Assembly: GCA_964426135.1 (NCBI GenBank)
Contig: CAYRPN010000029.1
Span: 1-52,312 of the forward strand
Reading direction: 5' to 3'
From: CAYRPN01 sp964426135
GTDB taxonomy: Bacteria; Planctomycetota; Phycisphaerae; Phycisphaerales; Phycisphaeraceae
DNA: 52,312 bases
Below the pieces are notes generated by a model. It did no database searches and had not been told where the DNA came from. It worked only from the letters and a program-made list of their open reading frames with translations. Below are positions 1-6,546 of this stretch, piece by piece. The position numbers and the translations under genes were made by a program. Each line of letters begins with the position of its first letter. Position 1 is the stretch's first letter.

Positions 1-53
1 CCCCCTCACCCTAACCCTCTCCCCCAGCAGACTGGGGGAGAGGGGACCAAGCC
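1..53. repeat. Dispersed pyrimidine/purine palindromic repeat at window edge
   Basis: A CCCTCACCC-type pyrimidine run is followed by a hairpin (CCCCCAG, then CTGGGGG) and a GAGAGGGG purine run. Bases 21-53 are exactly the reverse complement of 52280-52312 at the other end of the window. Related but diverged copies lie at 15276-15459, around 38010-38125 and at 52187-52222. No gene was seen in the first 126 bases. Confidence 0.7.
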
Positions 54-126
54 GCGGAGGATTCCGCAGATTCGTCGCACGCAGGCGACAGGCGGCGCCC
101 GGGGATTTCTGATCGCTGCAGCGCCC

Positions 127-1785
127 TCATTTGTGATCCAGCGTCTCCACGCCCACCCAGTCGGCGGGCACGCCGGCGGCCAGGTAGTGATCGCATCGCT
201 GCAACAGCAACGAAGCCGCGTGATCGTCAAGCTGAATCGCCAGCACCTGCCGGAACAGTTCCGCTCCCCTGCCCATCTCGCCAGCGCTGTAGGCTGTGAA
301 TGCCTCGTCGAAGATCGCGCGCGTGCGCCGTTTCAACGCGGCGCGATCGGCGGACTCGGCGTCGATGATCTCAAACACGTCAACCGGATCGCGCTTGCCT
401 TTGACTTTCACCCGATCGACGCGACGCATGGCAAACGCCTGCGGATTCCGCATGGCCTCCAGGGTGGAGCCGCTGATCACCACGCCCGCGCCGTACATTT
501 TCGTCAGGCCTTCCATCCGCGACGCCAGATTCACCGAGTCGGAAATCACCGTGCTTTCCATGCGCTCCGCGAAGCCGATGGTGCCCAGCATGAGAAGCCC
601 CGTGTGCAGCCCGGCGCCGATCGCGATGCTGCGGCCCACCGCCTGCCGGGCGCGCTCGGCGTTGAACCGCTCCACCGAACGCAGCAACCCCACCGCGCCG
701 GCAACCGCGTTGTCCGCGTCGTCCGGGAACAGCGCCATGATCGCATCGCCGATGTACTTGTCGATGAACCCGTGATTGGCGCGAATCACCGGCCCCGCGT
801 ACTCCAGGTAGTGATTGATGAAGTCGAAGTTTTCCTTCGGCGACATCTTCTCCGAGATCGTGGTGAACGAGCGGATGTCGGAAAAGAGAATCGTCATCTG
901 CCGCTGCGTCTGATCGCCCAGTTGCACATCAACGATGCTGTCGCGGCCAAGGAACTCCAGGAACTGCTGCGGGACGAATCGGGCAAAGGACGCCGCCATG
1001 CGTTTCTGATGGGCGAACAGGCGCGCGTTATGCAGTGCGCCGCCGAGGAATCCCGCGAGGGATTGCAGCGTGTTGATGTCGCCGTCATCCATGGGCGGAA
1101 AGAACGGTTTCGCCTCGCGCATGCGGCCGGAAAGCAGCAGCGCGGCTGCCTGCCCTTCACACCAGACCGGGACACAAACGAAATACGGCACGCCGACTTT
1201 CTCTCGCCATTCCGCCATCATCGGGGTGACCGGTGCAGACTTGGTCGCCAGCAGCGATGCGTCAGACTTGAGCCAATCGGCATGCACGGCAATCTCGACG
1301 GTCTTGAGCGCCTTCGCGGCCGCATCATCCACGCCGGCCCAAATCGTGGGGCGAAATCGCACAACACCGTCCGCGGAACCAGGCGATGCTCCCGCGTTTA
1401 GCGACGGGGCTTGCCCCGCATTGATCGGGGACCTGGGGCCGCCGACCGGAGCGGGGCAAGCCCCGTCGCTAAACGAGGTCGATGACGCCGGCCGCACAAC
1501 CTCCAGCACCACCGTCCGATCCATCTTCAGCGCTCGCTGGACACTGCCGATCGCCAGCGCGTACATCTGCGCGGGCGTCTGGTCCGTGCTGATGGCACGA
1601 TGAAGTTCGGAGAGCAGAGCGAAGCCCTGGCGGCGCTGCTTCAATTCGCGCGAGGTGCGGGAGATGACGGCGTCCGCTTTAAGCGACTGCCCGGTGAGTT
1701 CGTCGAGTCGCTGCTGGTAATAAGCGACCTGCTGCGAGAGGTCGGTGGCCGGCGTGGAACTGGATGACGAGGGATCGGAGGGCAC
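127..1785 (-). CDS. GAF-domain class III adenylate/guanylate cyclase
   Basis: The 552-residue protein has a short coiled-coil N-terminus (about 15-55), a GAF-like sensory region (about 60-265) and a class III nucleotide cyclase domain (about 295-450). The cyclase shows the metal-binding aspartate in ILFSDIRSF, the KYIGDAIMALF segment and SDSVNLASRMEG. The Lys/Asp pair in these motifs favours ATP as substrate, hence cAMP as product. The C-terminal 60 residues look like a TPR-type helical tail. No transmembrane segment is obvious, so it should be cytosolic. Residues about 104-130 are encoded by an inverted pair of a dispersed 25-nt repeat and form an extra loop within the GAF region. It lies downstream of phoU on the same strand, with 57 bases between the two reading frames. 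A phosphate link is only suggested by position. Confidence 0.88.
   Translation of the reverse strand: MPSDPSSSSSTPATDLSQQVAYYQQRLDELTGQSLKADAVISRTSRELKQRRQGFALLSELHRAISTDQTPAQMYALAIGSVQRALKMDRTVVLEVVRPASSTSFSDGACPAPVGGPRSPINAGQAPSLNAGASPGSADGVVRFRPTIWAGVDDAAAKALKTVEIAVHADWLKSDASLLATKSAPVTPMMAEWREKVGVPYFVCVPVWCEGQAAALLLSGRMREAKPFFPPMDDGDINTLQSLAGFLGGALHNARLFAHQKRMAASFARFVPQQFLEFLGRDSIVDVQLGDQTQRQMTILFSDIRSFTTISEKMSPKENFDFINHYLEYAGPVIRANHGFIDKYIGDAIMALFPDDADNAVAGAVGLLRSVERFNAERARQAVGRSIAIGAGLHTGLLMLGTIGFAERMESTVISDSVNLASRMEGLTKMYGAGVVISGSTLEAMRNPQAFAMRRVDRVKVKGKRDPVDVFEIIDAESADRAALKRRTRAIFDEAFTAYSAGEMGRGAELFRQVLAIQLDDHAASLLLQRCDHYLAAGVPADWVGVETLDHK
1395..1475. repeat. Intragenic inverted pair of 25-nt repeat
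   Basis: Two perfect 25-nt inverted copies (1395-1419 and 1451-1475), with core TTTAGCGACGGGGCTTGCCC, are separated by 31 bases. They are translated in frame inside the cyclase as FSDGACPA and GQAPSLN. Single copies of the same motif occur at 5579, 11877 and 36382. Confidence 0.9.
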
Positions 1786-1842
1786 GCCGATAGTGTCGGC
1801 AGGATGCGCCTGCTCCGCAACGCAGCGCTCCGCCGCGATCGC

Positions 1843-2541
1843 TCAGACACCGGGGAGGGGCGTCGGCGTGGCAGGCGTCTTGGGTTTGCCGCGGTGGCGC
1901 ATGATTTCGCCGCGCGACGTGTAGATCACGTCCTCGGCGATGTTCACCGCATGGTCCGCGATGCGCTCCAGTTGCCGGGACACGCTGAGGAAATGAATGA
2001 GTTGTTCGACCTTCTGCGGGTTGTCCTTGATTGCCTGGAAAATGCGGGCGTAGGCGCTTTCATGAATGTGGTCGACCTGGTCGTCCGTCTCCACTACTTT
2101 CTGCGCCAGGGCCGTATCCACATCCACCATCGCCTTCAGAGCGTCGCGAAGCATGCCCTTGGTGAGGCGGGCCATGTGAGGCAGATCGAAGGGTAGTTCC
2201 AATATTCGCTCTTCGCGCGACAGGTACACCGCCTGCTCGGCGATGTTCACCGCCAGATCGGCGATGCGTTCCAGGTCCGCGTTGATCTTCAGCGCGGAAA
2301 CCACATAGCGCAGGTCAAAGGCCACAGGCTGATGCAGCGCGAGCGTGTGCAGGCATTCCTCTTCGACCTCGATTTCCATCTGGTCGGTCTTCTGCTCGAT
2401 CTCGAAGACCTGCTCGGCCAACTTGGGATCGCGCTTGTCCACGGCGACGATGCCCAGATCGACCGCGTCCTGAACCAACTCGCCCAGGCCGAGGATCATG
2501 CGCTTCAGCCGATCGATCTGTCGAAGAAAATGTACGCTCAT
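1843..2541 (-). CDS. phoU: Phosphate signalling regulator PhoU
   Basis: This is a 232-residue, all-helical protein of typical PhoU length, with two PhoU three-helix repeats. Characteristic segments are LKRMILGLGELVQDAVDLG at the start, DQMEIEVEEECLHTLALHQP, DLERIADLAVNIAE in the first repeat and QLERIADHAVNIAEDVIY in the second. The latter two carry the conserved metal-binding E/D-R-I-x-D signature. PhoU proteins repress Pho signalling when phosphate is plentiful by linking the Pst transporter to the PhoR kinase. The start at 2541 (MSVHFL) is preceded by a GGGAG box 8 bases upstream; a start at 2556 is possible but has no such box. It lies downstream of a PhoB-type regulator on the same strand, which supports the assignment. 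No pst genes are in the window. Confidence 0.93.
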   Translation of the reverse strand: MSVHFLRQIDRLKRMILGLGELVQDAVDLGIVAVDKRDPKLAEQVFEIEQKTDQMEIEVEEECLHTLALHQPVAFDLRYVVSALKINADLERIADLAVNIAEQAVYLSREERILELPFDLPHMARLTKGMLRDALKAMVDVDTALAQKVVETDDQVDHIHESAYARIFQAIKDNPQKVEQLIHFLSVSRQLERIADHAVNIAEDVIYTSRGEIMRHRGKPKTPATPTPLPGV

Positions 2542-2708
2542 AGCGACAACTCCCACATCAAGCGGCCGAAACCGCCCTTTAGTCCATGGTAGTCGAACCC
2601 CCTGCCGTGCGCAATGGACTCGCTCGACATGGAATCAGACTTCGCAAGACACCGGCGTGCATCCCAAACGCTGCCCACTCAAGGCGCGGACCCCGGCGGC
2701 AAAAACTA

Positions 2709-2810
2709 AGGAGCCGTGCAAGACTAACTCCGCAGATTCGAATCGCTTCGGTCCTAGCCGGACGACTTGGAAAGTCGTCCCACATGCGATGTTGATCCTG
2801 CACGGCTCCT
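2709..2810. repeat. 102-bp inverted-repeat element, copy A
   Basis: Terminal inverted repeats AGGAGCCGTGCA (2709-2720) and TGCACGGCTCCT (2799-2810) enclose a central palindrome (GGACGACTT, GGA, AAGTCGTCC). Copies of identical length lie at 30587-30688 and, inverted, at 31319-31420. This copy lies between the PhoB-type and phoU genes, and its right end overlaps the stop codon of the regulator. Bases 2542-2708 hold no other recognisable feature. Confidence 0.88.
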
Positions 2811-3582
2811 AATCTCGGAAACGATATCCCACCCCGCGCACCGTTTCGATGTCATCCCCGCGCGTCCCCAGCTTCCGGCGAAGAGTGACCACCTGCACGT
2901 CGACGGAGCGATCCGTCACCGCCGACATCCCGCCATGCACCGCCTCGATGATCTGCTGCCGCGTGAACACGCGGCCCGGCCGCCGCGCCAGCAGCATCAG
3001 CAACTTGAACTCCGTCGCGGTCAGATCGATGCGTTCATCGCCGAGGCGAACTTCGTGCCGGCTGGGGCTGATGACCAGTCCGTCCATGTCGATCGCGCCG
3101 TCCTCCTGCTGCTCCGTCCTTTCCGCCTGCTTGCGGCGAAGCACCGCCTTGATGCGGGCACTGAGGACGCGAGGGCTGAAAGGTTTGGTGATGTAGTCGT
3201 CGGCACCCAGTTCCAGACCGGCGACGATGTCGGATTCCTCGCCCTTGGCAGTCAGCATGACGATGGGAACAATCGCTGTCTCGTCATGACTCTTGAGCGA
3301 CCGGCAAACTTCCAGGCCGTCCATCCCCGGCAGCATCAGGTCCAGCACGACCAGATCGGGATGTTCCCGGCCGGCTTTGACCAGCGCCTGCTCGCCGCTG
3401 TCGACCGCGGTGACGCGGAATCCTTCGCGCGCCAGGTTGTAGACCAGCAGTTCCCGCAGATCCTCTTCATCCTCGACGACGAGCAGATGGGCCTTGATCT
3501 GGCGGACGTTCTCGCGGCGCTGAGCTTTCATTTCAAGTCCCGCGGGAGAAAGTGAATTGGGCATGGAGGCACTCACAGTCAT
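2809..3582 (-). CDS. PhoB/OmpR-family response regulator
   Basis: The 257-residue two-domain response regulator has a receiver domain (about 30-150) with the acidic pair VVEDEEDLREL, phosphoacceptor aspartate near residue 80 in VVLDLMLPGMDG, and the K of ITKPFSPRVL. A winged-helix effector domain (about 165-257) follows, with TATEFKLLMLLARRPGRVFTR and the closing DIETVRGVGYRFRD. These are hallmarks of PhoB, which activates phosphate-starvation genes. Its neighbours phoU and an OprP-like porin support a phosphate role, but no histidine kinase lies in the window, so its partner must be elsewhere. The start is uncertain: ATGs at 3564 and 3531 are also in frame and none has a convincing ribosome site. 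The stop codon overlaps a 102-bp repeat element. Confidence 0.88.
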   Translation of the reverse strand: MTVSASMPNSLSPAGLEMKAQRRENVRQIKAHLLVVEDEEDLRELLVYNLAREGFRVTAVDSGEQALVKAGREHPDLVVLDLMLPGMDGLEVCRSLKSHDETAIVPIVMLTAKGEESDIVAGLELGADDYITKPFSPRVLSARIKAVLRRKQAERTEQQEDGAIDMDGLVISPSRHEVRLGDERIDLTATEFKLLMLLARRPGRVFTRQQIIEAVHGGMSAVTDRSVDVQVVTLRRKLGTRGDDIETVRGVGYRFRD

Positions 3583-3680
3583 TCGATCTGGATGAATGTA
3601 GCGTACCCATTCGATTCCTGAAAAGGCGCCGCGGCGTTTCCGACGCAGCGCCCGAAGATGGTCCAGTTTCTTCCGCCGTC

Positions 3681-3708
3681 GGCGGCCATGAAACCGTGCA
3701 TGGCCGCC
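3681..3708 (-). terminator. Stem-loop after the porin gene
   Basis: Perfect 10-bp arms GGCGGCCATG and CATGGCCGCC enclose an 8-base loop, 32 bases past the porin stop codon in its direction of transcription. There is no strong T-run, so it may be a weak terminator or a 3' stabilising hairpin. Confidence 0.45.
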
Positions 3709-3739
3709 TCGGGCTGACCCCAGTCATTCCTGCTTGAGA

Positions 3740-5176
3740 TCAATACTGCAATTGGAACTGGCTGCGAACGACGATCTGCCCTTCATCATCGTCGTCATCC
3801 TGCAGCAGGCCGAGTCCGGTCTGCGCGACAGGCACCGCGTCGTTCGGCACGAAGACGATGTCCATGGTGAACTTCGCGTCGTGCTTGCGGAAGTACCAGT
3901 TGAAGCCGACGGTCACCATGTAAATCTCGTCATCGTAGGCGGCGTTCAGCGCGGTCTGGCCGACGGCAAACGGGCTGAAGCCGTCCATGTCCATCCACTC
4001 GAAGCGAACGAACGGCTCGAGGGTGTTGGGCACGACGAAGTAGCTGGCCTGGAGCAGGACGCCGTACTGATCGAAGTTGTTCTCGCCCGCCGAGCCGTCT
4101 TCATCGTTGAAGTGGCGGCCGACGATGGCGCCGTAGATGCCCAGGCCGTTCATTTCGACGGAGGCATCCACCGTCCAGTAGAACTGGTCGAAGTTGCTGC
4201 CGGCACCGGTGCTGGTGCCGGTTTCGCCGACTTCGTAGGTGATCATGCCGCCGACAAAGATGCCGACCGCTTCACCGTCCCACGCGTTGAAGTCTTCCAT
4301 CTGCTTCCAGTCGCCGGCGATGCGGACATCGAACCGGCCCGTGAAGGCGGCATCCGTCGTGTCATTGAGGAAATCGTTGGCGGCGGTGCCGATTTCACCC
4401 TGGTTGCGGCCATCGTGGAACATCACCTGAGCCTTGAACAGATCGGTCGCGTAGACCAGGTTCACGCCTTCGGTAAAGCCCTGCGTGAAGGCCTCGTTCA
4501 GGTACGAACGCTCGACGGCAAGCTGCCTGCCCGAGCTGGTCGTCTCTTCGCGAAGGCCTGGCGCCTTGAACCGGCCCCACTCCACCGACATCTGATCGGT
4601 GAACGCGTAGCCGACCTTCGCCTCTTCCAGACCGACCACGGTGGTGTTGCGGTCGGCGGCGAGAACGACGTTGTAAGTGAACTTCGGGCCGCCGACGAAG
4701 CCGGAGAATGCGGGCTTCATGCGGCGAATGGTGAAGCCGGACTCGTTGCTGTCCTGGTTGGCTTCACCGGCGTCGGCGGCGTCGCCGTCGTCGTTGAGGT
4801 CGATGAACGCGGTGTCGCGGTTGGCGTAGATGTGGCGGGCCTGGATGCGGCCGCCGATGTTCAGCAGGAACGTGCCATCGGCCGAGCCGATGAAGAACTT
4901 GCCCTTGTTCCAGCCGGCGGTCGCGCCGTCCTGGAGCAGGCTGGCGCGGGTGTCCGCATCGGACAGAACCTCACGGATGAGGGCCTTGACTTCCTCGGCG
5001 CGACGCTGGTCCAGCCAGTTCGCGTCCTTCTTGCCTTCCACTTCGGAAAGGCGCTTCTCCAGCGTTTCCACGCGCTGGAGCAATTCCGCTTCGCGCGGCG
5101 TCAGACCGTCGGCGAGAACCGTCCCGCCAAAGGTGAGCATCGCGCTCAGAGCTACCAAACCAGATGCCTTAATCAT
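3740..5176 (-). CDS. Phosphate-selective porin, OprO/OprP type
   Basis: The 478-residue outer-membrane protein has a signal peptide (MIKASGLVALSAMLTFGGTV, cleavage after LADG or close by) and a short coiled coil with heptad pattern (ELLQRVETLEKRLSEVEGKK). A 400-residue beta-rich barrel with alternating aromatic strands follows. The segments FIGSADGTFLLNIGGRIQAR, the ERSYLNEAFTQGF block and the terminal FNWYFRKHDAKFTMDIVFV match the phosphate-selective porin O and P family. Such porins pass phosphate or polyphosphate into the periplasm. The start at 5176 has an AGGAG box six bases upstream; the upstream in-frame ATG at 5182 abuts that box and the longer frame to 5332 lacks a signal peptide. 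Its position beside phoB- and phoU-type genes fits the substrate guess, although many planctomycete members have unknown specificity. Confidence 0.85.
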   Translation of the reverse strand: MIKASGLVALSAMLTFGGTVLADGLTPREAELLQRVETLEKRLSEVEGKKDANWLDQRRAEEVKALIREVLSDADTRASLLQDGATAGWNKGKFFIGSADGTFLLNIGGRIQARHIYANRDTAFIDLNDDGDAADAGEANQDSNESGFTIRRMKPAFSGFVGGPKFTYNVVLAADRNTTVVGLEEAKVGYAFTDQMSVEWGRFKAPGLREETTSSGRQLAVERSYLNEAFTQGFTEGVNLVYATDLFKAQVMFHDGRNQGEIGTAANDFLNDTTDAAFTGRFDVRIAGDWKQMEDFNAWDGEAVGIFVGGMITYEVGETGTSTGAGSNFDQFYWTVDASVEMNGLGIYGAIVGRHFNDEDGSAGENNFDQYGVLLQASYFVVPNTLEPFVRFEWMDMDGFSPFAVGQTALNAAYDDEIYMVTVGFNWYFRKHDAKFTMDIVFVPNDAVPVAQTGLGLLQDDDDDEGQIVVRSQFQLQY

Positions 5177-5459
5177 GTGCATCTCCTGAAAAGGGGTTGA
5201 TCCAACCGTCCAGGAGCGACGATTCCATCCGACGATCCCTGGACACACTGCCATGCACCCGCCACAAGCGGGTGACTTTTGCGGAACTCTCTGCTTCCCC
5301 TGCTGTCGCGCGGAACAAACAGCGCGAGCCAACCGCTGAAGATGCCTGTGCCTTTAGCGTGGGTGGGAGATTAAGAGTGGGGTATGAGCGGTTTGTGTTG
5401 CCCGTGTGAGATGTGCGCTAATTTGCGTTAGCGTTGAGTTAAGTGGTGGCCGACGGACT
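5177..5459. other. Intergenic leader region of the porin gene
   Basis: No gene is recognisable here. The stretch is moderately AT-richer near 5370-5445 and should contain the porin promoter, read leftwards. The only motif worth naming is a pair of 11-bp-spaced TTAAC-like sites, listed separately. Confidence 0.5.
5427..5442 (-). promoter_or_regulatory. Candidate Pho-box direct repeat
   Basis: Read on the minus strand, TTAAC (5442-5438) and CTAAC (5431-5427) begin 11 bases apart, within TAACTCAA and TAACGCAA. PhoB/PhoP-type regulators bind direct repeats with 11-bp periodicity, so this is a plausible operator for the porin gene about 250 bases downstream. The match is short and could be chance. 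Confidence 0.28.
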
Positions 5460-5572
5460 TTAGCCGTTAGCCGTTAGCCGCTAGCCGTTAGCTCGAAGCA
5501 ACGGAGCAGAGATCGCGATTTGGGATTCGGGAATGGGGAATAGGGATTGGGGAATCGGGAACCGGGATTGGG
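5460..5572. repeat. Heptamer tandem array and GGGATTCGGGAA-type repeats
   Basis: About five tandem copies of the 7-bp unit TTAGCCG (5460-5491) are followed by degenerate GGGATTGGGGAATCGGGAA units (5522-5572). Neither encodes anything recognisable. The array lies between the porin leader and a single 25-nt repeat. Confidence 0.8.
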
Positions 5573-5578
5573 CTGCGT

Positions 5579-5603
5579 CGTTTAGCGACGGGGCTTGCCC
5601 CGC
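5579..5603. repeat. Single 25-nt TTTAGCGACGGGG repeat
   Basis: Exact copy of the 25-nt motif that also occurs at 1395, 1451 (inverted), 11877 and 36382. Its inner half forms a short hairpin (GGGGC, TT, GCCCC). It sits 22 bases past the stop of the DUF971 gene. Confidence 0.9.
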
Positions 5604-5624
5604 TCGAATGACGGACGACGAACC

Positions 5625-5951
5625 TCACCGCGTCGCGCGCCCCGGATCGATTTCGCGCAGATATTCCCAACTGAAAATGCCCGTATCGTGCCCGTCGGAG
5701 AAAGTGATGCGGATCGCGTAGTTGCCGACGAGTTCCGCGCCCGCCGCGGTGAGCGGTTCCTTCGACGATGCGGAGACCGGCAGTACGGTCAGGCGGTTCT
5801 TCGCCATCTCCTCGCGCAGCACCCGCGCTTCAGCGGAGGGCGACCACTTTCGCAGATAGGCGATCGGATAGAACGTGGACGTGCCGCCGTCCCAGGTGAC
5901 GGTCAGGCCTTTGTCTTTTTGGAGGTCGAGATTTTTGGGGCGAAGAGTCAT
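5625..5951 (-). CDS. DUF971 (gamma-butyrobetaine hydroxylase N-terminal-like) protein
   Basis: This 108-residue protein consists of a single DUF971 fold. Its signature parts are a beta hairpin LTVTWDGGTSTFYPIAYLRKWSPSA, a middle hydrophobic strand, and VGNYAIRITFSDGHDTGIFSWEYLREI. Stand-alone DUF971 proteins are cytosolic; in several bacteria they are linked to Fe-S or cofactor maintenance, but no precise activity can be assigned. The usual CPCA cysteine motif after the LR pair is absent here and replaced by SPSAEA, so metal binding by that site is unlikely. The ATG at 5951 was chosen because it has a GGCGGA stretch at suitable spacing; an ATG at 5978 lies directly against its GAGGA box. The next gene upstream, DUF2726, is on the same strand. 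Confidence 0.75.
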   Translation of the reverse strand: MTLRPKNLDLQKDKGLTVTWDGGTSTFYPIAYLRKWSPSAEARVLREEMAKNRLTVLPVSASSKEPLTAAGAELVGNYAIRITFSDGHDTGIFSWEYLREIDPGRATR

Positions 5952-5988
5952 GCATAGTCCGCCGTTCAGAGCGGACATTCCTCAGGCA

Positions 5989-6483
5989 TCAAACGTTTGC
6001 GGAACCAGCCAACAAGTCGGATATCTGCCTGGCAAGCGAGCGGACATCGTAGGCCGTGCGCACGGGAACATGCAACAGGGGCAACCCTGCTGCCTTGCAC
6101 GCTCGGTTGACGAAATCATCGCGCTCGACGCGATCGCTTTCCTCGTGGCTTGAATCATCGAGTTCGATCGCCAGCCGAGGCGCAATCGCATCGCGGTCGC
6201 AGATCAGGAAATCAAAATGCTTCGCGGAAATGCGGTTGAAGTGTGAGTGATACTTCTCAGTGCCACGGCGCACTGCGAGCACATCCGCCAGACGAACCTT
6301 GGGAAACACCCGGTACTCCGGCGGAATCGCTTGCACGAGCACGAGAAAAAATGACTTCTCGGCTTTCGAGAACAGGAAACGCTTCGCTTCAAATGGAGCA
6401 TCGATCTGTACGTCGGCGTCGGCCGACTTCGCTCCGAACGCGCGAAAGAGAAAACCAAGGCACCCCGATTTTTCGCTTGCCAT
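5989..6483 (-). CDS. DUF2726 domain protein (PD-(D/E)XK-like)
   Basis: The 164-residue protein's main part (about 30-155) is a DUF2726 domain: FSKAEKSFFLVLVQAIPPEYRVFPKVRLADVL, then FDFLICDRDAIAPRLAIELDDSSHE, then RDDFVNRACKAAGLPLLHVPV. The ELDDSSH and preceding DFLICD acidic residues resemble the active site of restriction-endonuclease-like folds, to which DUF2726 is thought to belong. Whether it cuts DNA is unknown. It is soluble with no signal peptide. It precedes the DUF971 gene on the same strand with a 37-base gap, so the two may be co-transcribed. No methylase or helicase lies next to it, so a classical restriction system is not supported. Confidence 0.8.
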   Translation of the reverse strand: MASEKSGCLGFLFRAFGAKSADADVQIDAPFEAKRFLFSKAEKSFFLVLVQAIPPEYRVFPKVRLADVLAVRRGTEKYHSHFNRISAKHFDFLICDRDAIAPRLAIELDDSSHEESDRVERDDFVNRACKAAGLPLLHVPVRTAYDVRSLARQISDLLAGSANV

Positions 6484-6521
6484 CGCAACCTCCCGAAATT
6501 GGAATCGACAACGGAACGTCT

Positions 6522-6546
6522 CCCCGGCGGAGCCGGGGGCTAATGG
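6522..6546 (-). terminator. Hairpin at the end of the GH2 gene, shared with the 195-bp element
   Basis: CCCCGGC, GGA, GCCGGGG forms a strong stem just past the GH2 stop codon. The 25 bases CCCCGGCGGAGCC through CTAATGG are identical to the subterminal arm of the 195-bp MITE-like elements at 27970 and 32867, but the rest of the element is missing. There is no T-run. Confidence 0.6.

Noticed and set aside
3734..5200. Long plus-strand open frame opposite the porin
   Set aside because: It is the antisense shadow of a gene with signal peptide, barrel strands and ribosome site; its own translation has no recognisable family pattern.
5989..6483. Restriction enzyme of a defence system
   Set aside because: DUF2726 alone with DUF971 and GH2 neighbours; no methylase, helicase or toxin-antitoxin partner nearby.
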